Source: Pedobacter paludis (GTDB taxonomy: Bacteria; Bacteroidota; Bacteroidia; Sphingobacteriales; Sphingobacteriaceae). From it: a DNA stretch of 64,000 bases. The position numbers and the translations under genes were made by a program. How positions within the stretch are numbered: position 1 is the first letter of the stretch; each line of letters opens with the position of its first letter. The stretch lies in assembly GCF_003173575.1 (NCBI RefSeq), contig NZ_QGNY01000001.1, forward strand, positions 558,001 through 622,000, written 5' to 3'. This document shows positions 45,997 through 54,039 of this stretch, in pieces. The notes under the pieces are model-generated. The model was not told where the DNA came from. It saw nothing but the letters and a program-made list of their open reading frames with translations, and did no database searches.

Positions 45997-46063
45997 AGAC
46001 CCGTTTGCTTAAAGCTAATTAATTACTCCCTATTGTTTAGCACTTCTCAATATTTATAGTAAA

Positions 46064-46465
46064 ATGGATATTGAAGATTTAACATATAAAATAAATGGAT
46101 GCGCAATGAAGGTGCATAACATTTTAGGAAATGGTTTTCAAGAGGTAATTTATCAGAGGTGCTTAGCGATTGAATTAGATAAAGCTGGAATAAGATTTAA
46201 AAGAGAAGTTGAGCAGGAAATTTTTTATGATGGAGTAATTGTAGGGAAACGGAGAGCTGATTTTGTTGTTGAAGGATTACTTACTGTGGAGCTTAAAGCC
46301 TGTATAAATCTGGAGAACAATCATTTAGCACAAGCTAAAAATTATGTTATCGCTTATAATTTTAATGTTGGATTATTGATTAATTTTGGAGCAACAAGTT
46401 TGCAATTCAAAAAGATATATAATCCAACAATAAACAAATATAAAATTGGATTGAACAAGCTTTAA
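46064..46465 (+). CDS. GxxExxY protein
   Basis: A 133-residue protein of the GxxExxY family. The signature GFQEVIY lies near residue 27. The segment RADFVVEGLLTVELKACINL resembles a PD-(D/E)xK nuclease core (Asp, then Glu-x-Lys), although nuclease activity is not established for the family. It is a single gene in an operon-free spacer, enclosed by inverted repeats. Family members are patchy and often single, which suits a mobile or defence-linked cassette. That role is an inference. Confidence 0.85.
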   Translation: MDIEDLTYKINGCAMKVHNILGNGFQEVIYQRCLAIELDKAGIRFKREVEQEIFYDGVIVGKRRADFVVEGLLTVELKACINLENNHLAQAKNYVIAYNFNVGLLINFGATSLQFKKIYNPTINKYKIGLNKL

Positions 46466-46528
46466 GGATTTACAAAATTTTACTTGCTAACTTTTAACTA
46501 AAAAATAATTGGATTTAATTTTCCTGCA

Positions 46529-46568
46529 CTTTGATCTCGAAAATCCTTAAATCCTAAAAATCTTGATC
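46529..46568 (-). repeat. Right inverted repeat flanking the GxxExxY gene
   Basis: Reverse-complement partner of 45956-45996: it begins CTTTGATC and ends CTTGATC. The shared core on the complementary strand is GATCAAGATTTTTAGGATTT. Confidence 0.6.
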
Positions 46569-46572
46569 CAGA

Positions 46573-46950
46573 ATGGACTATAAAAAATACACATACATAC
46601 CCGCTCCGCCCGAGGAAGTTTATTTGGCCCTTACAAAAGAAACAAGTTTAAAACTTTGGACAGGTGCCGAGGTTGAATTTGAGGAAGCACCAGATACTGA
46701 ATTTTCGCTTTGGGATGGTGACATTGCTGGAAAAAACTTGGAATTCGAATTCGGGAAAAAAATTGTTCAGCAATGGTATTTTGGAGAGGAAAACGAACCA
46801 TCTATCGTTACCATTAAACTTCATGAAGATAAACGCGGAACTTCGTTAGAGTTTAGACAAACAAACATTCCTGATGAAGATTATAAAGATTTTACCGAGG
46901 GAATTGACGAATATTTCCTTGGCGGATTAGTTGATTTCTTTGACGAGTAA
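46573..46950 (+). CDS. START-like (SRPBCC) domain protein
   Basis: A 125-residue protein with the AHSA1/START-like fold: YKKYTYIPAPPEEVYLALT at the N-terminus, the central WDGDIAGKNLEFEFGKKIVQQWYF and the C-terminal helix YFLGGLVDFFDE. Such proteins bind a hydrophobic ligand or a protein partner; the ligand is unknown. The ATG comes immediately after the right repeat of the GxxExxY cassette, so the repeat sits in its promoter or leader. Confidence 0.78.
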   Translation: MDYKKYTYIPAPPEEVYLALTKETSLKLWTGAEVEFEEAPDTEFSLWDGDIAGKNLEFEFGKKIVQQWYFGEENEPSIVTIKLHEDKRGTSLEFRQTNIPDEDYKDFTEGIDEYFLGGLVDFFDE

Positions 46951-46997
46951 AACATAAATCTTTTCCTGCTGTTTAAATTTTAATCAATATTTAAATT

Positions 46998-47210
46998 ATG
47001 AACAAAACCGTAGGACTCGTACTTATAATTGTTGGAATAGCCATGTTAGTATGGACTGGTTTCTCTTACACCAAAAGAGAAAAAGTTGTAGATGCCGGAC
47101 CAATTCAAATATCGGCAGATAAAGAAAAATCTGTTAATTGGCCACCCTATGCAGGAGGAATAATTTTGGTAGCTGGCGTAATCGTATTCGTAACTTCTAA
47201 GAAAAAATAA
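46998..47210 (+). CDS. Small two-helix membrane protein (DUF3185-like)
   Basis: A 70-residue protein with hydrophobic segments at about residues 4-24 and 49-66, separated by a charged periplasmic or cytosolic loop (REKVVDAGPIQISADKEKS), and a KKK tail. The pattern GLVLIIVGIAMLVWTGFSYT and WPPYAGGIILVAGVIV resembles DUF3185. Role unknown. It is 47 bp after the START-like gene. Confidence 0.7.
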   Translation: MNKTVGLVLIIVGIAMLVWTGFSYTKREKVVDAGPIQISADKEKSVNWPPYAGGIILVAGVIVFVTSKKK

Positions 47211-47214
47211 GATT

Positions 47215-47270
47215 TGTCATTATGAGCCTGTCGAAGAACTATCAAGCGTTTCGACAGGTTCAATGTGACA
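47215..47270. repeat. Intergenic palindrome, GTCAT/ATGAC family
   Basis: TGTCATTATGAGCCTGTCGA and TTTCGACAGGTTCAATGTGA(CA) are near-complementary arms round a short centre. It sits between convergent genes, where it can end both transcripts. Confidence 0.8.
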
Positions 47271-47277
47271 ATTAAAT

Positions 47278-48447
47278 TTACATTTCGTTGCTATAAACAA
47301 ATCTTATAGCATCTCTTAAGTTGTACTTCGATGCCATAACTTCTCCGTAGGCACCTGCGCTACGAATGGCAAATATATCACCTCTAAAAGATTCTGGCTG
47401 TTCTACCTCCTTGCCAAAACAATCTGTACTTTCGCAAATTGGTCCAACAATATCGTATTTTATAATTTCGGATTTGGAATCTGCGATTTTAGATTGAGTT
47501 AAGTTTTCGATTTTATGATATGCTTGGTACAGCGCAGGGCGCATTAATTCTGTCATACCAGCATCCAAAACCACAAAGTTTTTCTTTTTGCCGTTTTTGA
47601 TGTATAAAGCTCTGGTAATTAGCGATGCCGATTGACCAACTAAAGCCCTGCCCAGTTCGAAATGAACTTCTTGATTCGCTTTTACTTCTAAAAATTCATT
47701 AAAAATTTTAAAATACGATTCAAAGTCGGGTATTTGATGATCTGGATTATGATAATCGATACCTAAACCGCCACCAACGTTTAAAACCTGAATGGTAAAT
47801 CCCTTATCTTCAAACCACTTTGCAAATTCATTTACACGAACGCAGAGGTTTTTGTAAACATCCAAATTGGTGATCTGTGAACCGATATGAAAATGGATTC
47901 CAATAAATTTAAGATTCGGAGAGGCTTTTAACATTTCAGCGCACTCAGATAAATCCCAAGAATTTACGCCGAATTTATTTTCATCTAAACCTGTTGTAAT
48001 ATTATGATGTGTATGTGCATCAACATTTGGATTAATGCGAATAGCGACTTGAGCAATTTTTCCCTTTTTGGCAGCCAACGCATTCAAAACCTCCAATTCT
48101 TGAACAGATTCTACATTGAAGCAGAAAATATCCAAATCTAGCGCTTCGTTTATTTCCTTATCGGATTTACCAACGCCCGCAAAAACAATTTTCTTGTGAT
48201 CAAAGCCAACCTCAACGGCTCTTCTAACCTCACCAGCGCTCACGCAATCTGCACCAAAACCAATTTCCTTAATCTGATTAAGAAGAACCTCATTAAAGTT
48301 TGCCTTTAAAGCATAGTGGATGTGAAACTGAAATGGAGCAGCTGCTTTTGCACAAGTTTGCAAGGTTTTCTGCAACAAATCGGTATCATAGTAGTAAAAT
48401 GGCGTTTCTATATTGTTAAACTTTGATATATCTTTATCGGCGAACAT
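47278..48447 (-). CDS. lysA: Diaminopimelate decarboxylase
   Basis: PLP enzyme that makes lysine from meso-diaminopimelate. The fold-III barrel shows the PLP lysine in HYALKANFNE, the glycine-rich phosphate loop NVGGGLGIDY and HFHIGSQI. The C-terminal domain carries the Cys of the partner active site (GPICESTDCFG) and the AGAYG motif. I use the ATG at 48447 (389 residues); the frame start at 48453 is a TTG two codons earlier. The same CATG also begins a small divergent ORF. The neighbouring lysC encodes the first step of the pathway. Confidence 0.94.
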   Translation of the reverse strand: MFADKDISKFNNIETPFYYYDTDLLQKTLQTCAKAAAPFQFHIHYALKANFNEVLLNQIKEIGFGADCVSAGEVRRAVEVGFDHKKIVFAGVGKSDKEINEALDLDIFCFNVESVQELEVLNALAAKKGKIAQVAIRINPNVDAHTHHNITTGLDENKFGVNSWDLSECAEMLKASPNLKFIGIHFHIGSQITNLDVYKNLCVRVNEFAKWFEDKGFTIQVLNVGGGLGIDYHNPDHQIPDFESYFKIFNEFLEVKANQEVHFELGRALVGQSASLITRALYIKNGKKKNFVVLDAGMTELMRPALYQAYHKIENLTQSKIADSKSEIIKYDIVGPICESTDCFGKEVEQPESFRGDIFAIRSAGAYGEVMASKYNLRDAIRFVYSNEM

Positions 48448-48616
48448 GTTCAAATTCCTTATTATAATTTTAATTTTATTCTTTGGGCTGATTTACTGGG
48501 GCAATTACCTCGATTTAAAGCAGGGAAGAATTACCCGTAAACAATACAATGGAAAAATTCGATTCTTTATCGTTTTGCTTCTAATTGTTCTGTTTCTTTT
48601 TTTTATTCGGAAATGA
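48446..48616 (+). CDS. Small membrane ORF (56 residues), divergent from lysA
   Basis: The ATG at 48446 shares the CATG of the lysA start on the other strand. The product has two hydrophobic segments (about 3-20 and 36-54) round a basic loop (DLKQGRITRKQYNGKIR), a pattern seen in real small membrane proteins. A promoter would have to lie inside lysA. Coding status uncertain. Confidence 0.4.
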   Translation: MFKFLIIILILFFGLIYWGNYLDLKQGRITRKQYNGKIRFFIVLLLIVLFLFFIRK

Positions 48617-48688
48617 GACCATTTTGGTCAAGTACTTATTAATCAAAAACCAATATTATCTCATTGTCATTTAAAACACTTAATTCAA

Positions 48689-48853
48689 ATGAAAATTGCA
48701 GCAGCCATATTTGTCGTTTTAATTATTTCAGGAGGATTGTTTAATTCCTACAAGAAATATAAAAACGGATTATTACCATCAAGCTTTTTGGCTTTTCATT
48801 TCCTTATCGGATTGATGGTAATAATCGGCGCCTTTTATCTTCTATTCGAATAA
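48689..48853 (+). CDS. Small membrane ORF (54 residues)
   Basis: ATG at 48689, stop at 48851-48853. Two hydrophobic segments (about 3-18 and 33-53) flank a basic turn (YKKYKNG). It overlaps the convergent lysC end by 12 bp. Together with the preceding ORF it fills the lysA-lysC gap on the plus strand. No known family. Confidence 0.4.
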   Translation: MKIAAAIFVVLIISGGLFNSYKKYKNGLLPSSFLAFHFLIGLMVIIGAFYLLFE

Positions 48854-50155
48854 TCTATTGTGAAGACTTCTTAAGGCCTCAGTTTTATACTCACTTAAAA
48901 TTAGAAGCGATACATTGTAATTACTTCCTCCATAAGAAATCATACGAATTGGAATGTGTTTCAATCCCTCTAAAACCCTGCTTGCAAAACCGTGTTTTTC
49001 TGATCCAAAATCGCCAACCACACAAACAATGCTGTGATCTGTATCTACCTCTACAGTTCCAAAACTCTCCAGCTCTTCGATAATTTTTGGCAAATGAGCC
49101 GTTTCATCAATGGTTAGGGATACCGCAACTTCAGAAGTTGTAATCATATCAATCGGTGTTTTGTAACGTTCAAAAACCTCAAAAACACGACGTAAGAAAC
49201 CGTAAGCCAAAAGCATTCTGCTCGACTGAATCCGAATCGCGGTAATTCCATCTTTAGCAGCGATGGATTTTATTTTGCCCCGCTCGCTATCATGCGTAAT
49301 TAAAGTACCTGCAGCACTTGGCTCCATTGTATTTAACAAACGAACAGGAATTTTATATTTCTGCGCAGGAAAAACCGATTGTGGATGCAAAATCTTCGCT
49401 CCGAAATAGGCCAATTCAGCAGCTTCATCAAAAGATAACTGAGCAATTGGTTTGGTTCCTTTTACAATCCGTGGATCATTGTTGTGCATTCCGTCAATAT
49501 CCGTCCATATTTGAACTTCTTCGGCCATAATTGCAGCACCCAATAAAGATGCGGTATAATCACTTCCGCCTCTGCGTAAATTATCTACTTCCCCAAAACT
49601 ATTGCGACAGATAAATCCTTGAGTAATAAAAAGTTTATTGCCTTTATGTTCAGCCAAAATCGGCATCAAGTGTTTTGTTGTAAAAGGAATATCGGGTTCG
49701 TTATCTTCATCTGTTTTCATAAAATCTAAAGCAGGAAGCAGAACAGATTCTACACCGATAGATTTTAGATAAGTATGATATAATGTTGTAGATAACAATT
49801 CGCCCTGCGCCAAAACAACTTTTTCCTCTATCGAAGTAAAGATATCGTTTGTTAAAACGGCTAAAAAACTGAAATGATAATCAATAACCTCATTTCCCAT
49901 TTCCTGAAAATCAGAAGCTGGTAAAAGTTCAACTACAAAGTCCTTATATTTTTGATATAAATTTTCAATCGCAACGCTACCCTTCTTCTTATCTCCAGTT
50001 AAAAAATAATTTGAAATTTCTACCAAACTGTTGGTTGTACCAGACACGGCTGATAAAACGACAATCTGCTCTTCGTTTGGATTAATGATATCCAACAACT
50101 TCGTCATACGCTCGGGACTACCGACTGAAGTACCCCCAAATTTTAATATTTTCAT
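48842..50155 (-). CDS. lysC: Aspartate kinase (monofunctional)
   Basis: A 437-residue enzyme for the first committed step to lysine, threonine and methionine. The kinase domain starts MKILKFGGTSVGS and continues with FITQGFICRNSFGEVDNLRRGGSDYTASLLGAAI (substrate and ATP loops). Two ACT domains follow at about 300-437 (ITAIRIQSS, SIVCVVGDFG), the site of feedback control. No homoserine dehydrogenase domain is fused. It neighbours lysA but the two are separated by about 390 bp of plus-strand small ORFs. Confidence 0.94.
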   Translation of the reverse strand: MKILKFGGTSVGSPERMTKLLDIINPNEEQIVVLSAVSGTTNSLVEISNYFLTGDKKKGSVAIENLYQKYKDFVVELLPASDFQEMGNEVIDYHFSFLAVLTNDIFTSIEEKVVLAQGELLSTTLYHTYLKSIGVESVLLPALDFMKTDEDNEPDIPFTTKHLMPILAEHKGNKLFITQGFICRNSFGEVDNLRRGGSDYTASLLGAAIMAEEVQIWTDIDGMHNNDPRIVKGTKPIAQLSFDEAAELAYFGAKILHPQSVFPAQKYKIPVRLLNTMEPSAAGTLITHDSERGKIKSIAAKDGITAIRIQSSRMLLAYGFLRRVFEVFERYKTPIDMITTSEVAVSLTIDETAHLPKIIEELESFGTVEVDTDHSIVCVVGDFGSEKHGFASRVLEGLKHIPIRMISYGGSNYNVSLLILSEYKTEALRSLHNRLFE

Positions 50156-50371
50156 TTAGTTCTTTATTGGTTTTTATCGGTAATAAAGCTCATATCGTTT
50201 TTATCAAAGAAAAAAATTATAATAGCTTCATTTTATACTGGAATATGTAATTTTCTTTATTATTGTATCGGGGCGTGAAATTAAGCAAAACCATGTTAAA
50301 AGCAACATCCTCAACAAAATAAAATTTGGAAGAAGTTAAATTAAATCGATTTCAACCAAACATCAACACTT

Positions 50372-50379
50372 TAAATTTG
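50372..50379 (+). promoter_or_regulatory. -7 element for the phosphohexomutase gene
   Basis: TAAATTTG matches TAnnTTTG and gives a leader of about 29 nt. Confidence 0.45.
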
Positions 50380-50413
50380 TTCAACACCAGATATTAAATT
50401 AAAAATAAGCTCA

Positions 50414-52150
50414 ATGCAAGCAATTGATCAATCAACTCAAGCCACAATTAATCAGTGGTTAAACGGAAATTATGATGAAAATACAAAGGCAGAAATCCAG
50501 GCCCTTGTAGATAAAGATGCAACTACAGAACTTACTGACGCTTTTTACAAGAGTTTAGAGTTTGGTACAGGTGGTTTGCGTGGAATAATGGGCGCAGGTT
50601 CTAATCGGGTAAACAAATACACCATTGGTACTGCAACTCAAGGCTTGGCCAATTATTTGAACAATAAATATCCTGGTGAAAAAATTAGTGTTGCCATTGC
50701 TCATGATAGCAGAAACAATTCTGATTTCTTTGCAAAAACTACTGCTGATGTTTTCTCGGCAAATGGAATCCATGTTTATTTCTTTTCGGCATTAAGACCA
50801 ACTCCTGAACTTTCTTTCGCTGTGCGCCATTTTGGTTGCAAAAGCGGTGTAATGTTAACAGCATCACACAATCCAAAAGAATATAACGGTTACAAGGCGT
50901 ATGGTGCTGATGGTGGTCAGTTTACATCGCCCGATGATAAATTGGTTATTGATGAAGTAAACAAAATCAAAAGCATTGATGAGGTTAAATTTGACCGCGT
51001 TGAGGCAAACATTGAATTAATTGGTGAAGATGTTGACAAGCTTTACTTAGATGGAATTACTGCCCTTTCAATTTCTCCGGATGCGATAAAAAGACAGCAC
51101 GATTTAAAAATTGTGTACTCTCCTATCCACGGAACTGGAATTACTTTGGTACCAAAAGCTTTGGAGCAATTTGGGTTTACCAATGTTACTTTGGTTGAAG
51201 AACAAAGCAAACCAGATGGAAATTTCCCAACGGTAGTTTATCCAAATCCAGAAGAAAAAGAAGCTTTAACCTTGGCAATGAATAAAGCAAAGGAAATTGA
51301 TGCTGATTTGGTTTTAGCAACCGATCCAGATGCCGACCGTGTGGGGATTGCAGTAAAAGATAACGATGGTGAATGGGTATTGCTTAATGGTAACCAAACC
51401 GGAAGTTTATTAATCAATTACATATTGTCGGCTTGGCAAGAAAACGGCAAATTAACTGGTAATGAATTTGTTGTTTCAACAATTGTAACTACGAGCTTAA
51501 TTAAAGCCATATGCGATGCTAAAAACGTAGAATATTTCAATACACTTACTGGCTTTAAGTGGATTGGTCAGATTATTACACAATTACAAGGCAAGAAAAC
51601 TTTTATTGCTGGTGGCGAAGAAAGTTATGGATACTTAATCGGCGATTTAGTTCGCGATAAGGATGCTGTAGTTTCTGCAGCATTTATTGCCGAAATGACG
51701 GCTTATTATAAAGATAAAGGCAACAGTTTATATGATGCTTTGTTAGATACCTATGTTGAATATGGTTTATATAAAGAAGATTTAGTTTCGCTTACAAAAA
51801 AAGGAAAAACTGGAGCCGAGGAAATTAAAGCCATGATGGAGAAATTTAGAAATAATCCGCCTGCATCATTGGGTGGCTCTAAAGTTTCTGTGTTAAAGGA
51901 TTATGAATTAAGTCAGGAAACTGATTTATCAACTGGAAAAGTGACCAAGCTAGATTATCCAACTTCAGACGTTCTTCAATTTATTACCGAAGATGGAAGT
52001 ATTGTTTCTGCTCGCCCAAGTGGTACCGAACCTAAAATTAAATTCTACTGCAGTGTTAATGCGCCACTTGCAGATCGCAAGGACTTCAAAGCAGTGAATG
52101 AGAAATTAGGCGATAAAATTAAAGCTGTTATGACTGATTTGCAGGCTTAG
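50414..52150 (+). CDS. Alpha-D-phosphohexomutase (phosphoglucomutase/phosphomannomutase)
   Basis: A 578-residue enzyme with the four-domain phosphohexomutase layout. The catalytic phosphoserine is in MLTASHNPKEYNGYKAYG (about residues 145-160), the metal loop is DPDADRVGIA (about 303-312), the sugar loop is GGEESYG (about 400) and the phosphate loop is SARPSGTEPKIKFY near the C-terminus. It interconverts hexose 1- and 6-phosphates, feeding glycogen and surface sugars. The length places it in the PgcA/PMM2-like long subgroup. A strong terminator follows. Confidence 0.92.
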   Translation: MQAIDQSTQATINQWLNGNYDENTKAEIQALVDKDATTELTDAFYKSLEFGTGGLRGIMGAGSNRVNKYTIGTATQGLANYLNNKYPGEKISVAIAHDSRNNSDFFAKTTADVFSANGIHVYFFSALRPTPELSFAVRHFGCKSGVMLTASHNPKEYNGYKAYGADGGQFTSPDDKLVIDEVNKIKSIDEVKFDRVEANIELIGEDVDKLYLDGITALSISPDAIKRQHDLKIVYSPIHGTGITLVPKALEQFGFTNVTLVEEQSKPDGNFPTVVYPNPEEKEALTLAMNKAKEIDADLVLATDPDADRVGIAVKDNDGEWVLLNGNQTGSLLINYILSAWQENGKLTGNEFVVSTIVTTSLIKAICDAKNVEYFNTLTGFKWIGQIITQLQGKKTFIAGGEESYGYLIGDLVRDKDAVVSAAFIAEMTAYYKDKGNSLYDALLDTYVEYGLYKEDLVSLTKKGKTGAEEIKAMMEKFRNNPPASLGGSKVSVLKDYELSQETDLSTGKVTKLDYPTSDVLQFITEDGSIVSARPSGTEPKIKFYCSVNAPLADRKDFKAVNEKLGDKIKAVMTDLQA

Positions 52151-52180
52151 CCGCAGATTAGCAGATTAAATAATTTATCA

Positions 52181-52213
52181 ATCCAGATGCATAAACTGCA
52201 TCTGGATTTTTTA
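52181..52213 (+). terminator. Terminator after the phosphohexomutase gene
   Basis: ATCCAGATGCA (52181-52191) pairs with TGCATCTGGAT (52197-52207) round TAAAC, then six T. Confidence 0.92.
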
Positions 52214-52570
52214 TATCCGTCAGTTAAAACTGACGGCAATGAAAAGCACTTTGCCTAGCCTTTCTATTGGCAATTGAGAAATTCTGCACTTGAATTTCAT
52301 TATGCCTTGTCTTCATTGCTGATTTTTATATCCGTCAGTTAAAACTGACGGCAACGAAAAGCACTTTGCCCAGCCTTTCTATTGGCAATTGAAAAATTCT
52401 ACACTTGAATTTCCATCATACCTTGTATTCATTGCCGATTTTTATATCCGTCAGTTAAAACTGACGGCAATGAAAAGCACTTTGCCCAGCCTTTCTATTG
52501 GCAATTGAAAAATTCTGCACTTGAATTTCCATCATGCCATGCATTCATTGCCGTTGATTTCAATCAACGG
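52209..52570 (+). repeat. Three-copy tandem repeat (~115 bp units) with internal hairpins
   Basis: Copies begin at about 52209, 52324 and 52440 (the shared word TCCGTCAGTT recurs at 52216, 52331 and 52447). Each unit has the hairpin CCGTCAGTT/AACTGACGG, then GCACTTTGCC, TTTCTATTGGCAATTGA and a CACTTGAATTTC stretch. A related hairpin with a different arm (CCGTTGATT/AATCAACGG, 52551-52570) closes the array. Copies differ at only a few positions. There are no spacers or cas genes, so it is not a CRISPR array. Confidence 0.9.
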
Positions 52571-52592
52571 TTTAAAAAAATGGCTTTCTTTA

Positions 52593-52623
52593 TTTGCCAC
52601 TCTCAATTTCGTTTGTACATTTG
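52593..52623 (+). promoter_or_regulatory. Consensus Bacteroidota promoter for the copper locus
   Basis: TTTG (52593-52596), a 19-bp spacer, and TACATTTG (52616-52623) make the best -33/-7 match in the window. Transcription should start near 52629, which sets the downstream ATG at 52637 as the start of the first gene and leaves a leader of only about 8 nt. Confidence 0.75.
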
Positions 52624-52636
52624 CACCGAATTACAA

Positions 52637-53008
52637 ATGTTAAAAAGAGCCCTTATATTTTTTTTGGTAATCTGTACAATTTCGAATTGCTACATGCAAT
52701 TAATCGTGTATTCTGGTTATCAAATGAATAAAGAATATGTTACATCTGTATTTTGCATCAACAAAGCGCATCCAGAGTTGCATTGCGATGGACAATGTTT
52801 CCTAGCCAAAAAGCTAAAAGACCTGGATGGAAAAAATAAGCAGATTCAAGATAATTTAAAAAGAGTTATTGAGGCTGAACCAGAATTTAAGGTCATGGCC
52901 ATCAATCACCATATTCCTTATTTCATTATTAAATCCGAAAGTGGTTATCTAGAAAAACCGATTAAAGATCTTTCGATTTCTATTTTTCACCCCCCGAAAT
53001 TGGCTTAA
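52637..53008 (+). CDS. Cys-rich membrane-anchored protein heading the copper locus
   Basis: A 123-residue protein with one N-terminal helix (about residues 4-26) and a soluble part with the motif C39-x10-C50-x3-C54 (VFCINKAHPELHCDGQCFLAKKL region) plus His49. The cysteine cluster suits metal or redox chemistry, but I know no proven function for the family. The frame extends upstream to 52505 through repeat DNA; the promoter at 52593-52623 shows that part is not translated. It is 260 bp before the MbnP-like gene. Confidence 0.7.
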   Translation: MLKRALIFFLVICTISNCYMQLIVYSGYQMNKEYVTSVFCINKAHPELHCDGQCFLAKKLKDLDGKNKQIQDNLKRVIEAEPEFKVMAINHHIPYFIIKSESGYLEKPIKDLSISIFHPPKLA

Positions 53009-53084
53009 GTATTTTTTTCTAAGGTCATCCGTTGAACTTACAGATGCAAATCGGTAGGTAATAAATCGGTATTTTTACATGAGC

Positions 53085-53168
53085 GGTCGTCACTCTGAAC
53101 TTGATTCAGAGTTCTAATAGCAAAGCGACTAACATGAAAGATGCTGAATTAAATTCAGCATGATGACC
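53085..53168. repeat. Double-hairpin element, GTCAT/ATGAC family
   Basis: Left end GGTCGTCACTCTGAACTTGA and right end (minus strand) GGTCATCATGCTGAATTTAA are alike, and each end is itself a small palindrome. The right end matches 38145-38176 in reverse complement almost base for base. Confidence 0.75.
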
Positions 53169-53267
53169 CATCAATAATTCTCTAAATCTAGTGCATTGGT
53201 TTATGTCCTATCGAACCAGAACACTTGATTAAAGAGATCATAAATTCACTTATCCAATTTTATTAAA

Positions 53268-54038
53268 ATGAAATTATCAAAATGCATATTGGCATTACTG
53301 TGCCTTGTTACCCTTTTCTCATCATGCAAAAAAAGCGATGACGAAATTACTGCTGATACCAAATCGACCTTTATTATGGAGTTCGAAAACCAGGTTAATG
53401 GCAGTCCATTGGTTTTAAATACAAACACTTACAAAAATGCCAAAGGAGAAGATTTTAAAATCAATATTTTTAAATACTACGTAAGCAACATCAAATTAAG
53501 CAAGGCAGATGGAACTGTTTTTTTAATTCCAGAAAGCTATTTTTTAATTGATGCATCCAAAAGTGAATCTACAATTATAACCTTAAAAGATGTTCCAACA
53601 GGTGATTATACAAAAATTGAATATACCATTGGTGTAGATTATGCCCGCAATTTTGCTGGGGCGCAAACTGGTGCTTTGGACCCAATGAACGGAATGTTTT
53701 GGACCTGGAACAGCGGTTACATTTTTGTGAAATTCGAAGGAACTTCGCCTCAATCTACAGCAACCAACAATACATTAACCTTCCATATTGGTGGGGTCTT
53801 AGATCCAAACAACACCATTAGAACTTTTTCTACAGATATTAATGTAGCAAATCCATTAAGAATAAGAACCGATAAAAAACCGGACATGCACTTTATCGTA
53901 AATGCTGGTGCATTATTTACGGGTAAAACAGATATCAGTTTCGCAAAACTAAACTTTACCATGGGTGGCGAAAACTCCGTAATTGTAGCCGATAACTATG
54001 CGAATGGTTTGTTCCGCTTAGATCACATTCACAATTAG
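53268..54038 (+). CDS. MbnP-like copper-binding lipoprotein
   Basis: A 256-residue lipoprotein (lipobox SSC, acylated Cys20) of the MbnP family. Characteristic blocks are the strand FKINIFKYYVSNIKL (about 63-77) and the central ALDPMNGMFWTWNSGYIFVKFEG (about 136-158) holding Trp145 and Trp147. His172 (TFHIGG), His207 (PDMHF) and the C-terminal RLDHIHN are further candidate ligands. In studied MbnP/MopE/CorA proteins a Trp is oxidised to kynurenine by the partner MbnH and helps bind Cu(I). The start is 1 bp from a coupled MbnH-like gene. No methanobactin genes are present. Confidence 0.85.
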   Translation: MKLSKCILALLCLVTLFSSCKKSDDEITADTKSTFIMEFENQVNGSPLVLNTNTYKNAKGEDFKINIFKYYVSNIKLSKADGTVFLIPESYFLIDASKSESTIITLKDVPTGDYTKIEYTIGVDYARNFAGAQTGALDPMNGMFWTWNSGYIFVKFEGTSPQSTATNNTLTFHIGGVLDPNNTIRTFSTDINVANPLRIRTDKKPDMHFIVNAGALFTGKTDISFAKLNFTMGGENSVIVADNYANGLFRLDHIHN

Positions 54039-54039
54039 T

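Noticed and set aside
52209..52570. Possible CRISPR array
   Set aside because: The units are contiguous ~115-bp tandem copies with no variable spacers and no cas genes nearby.
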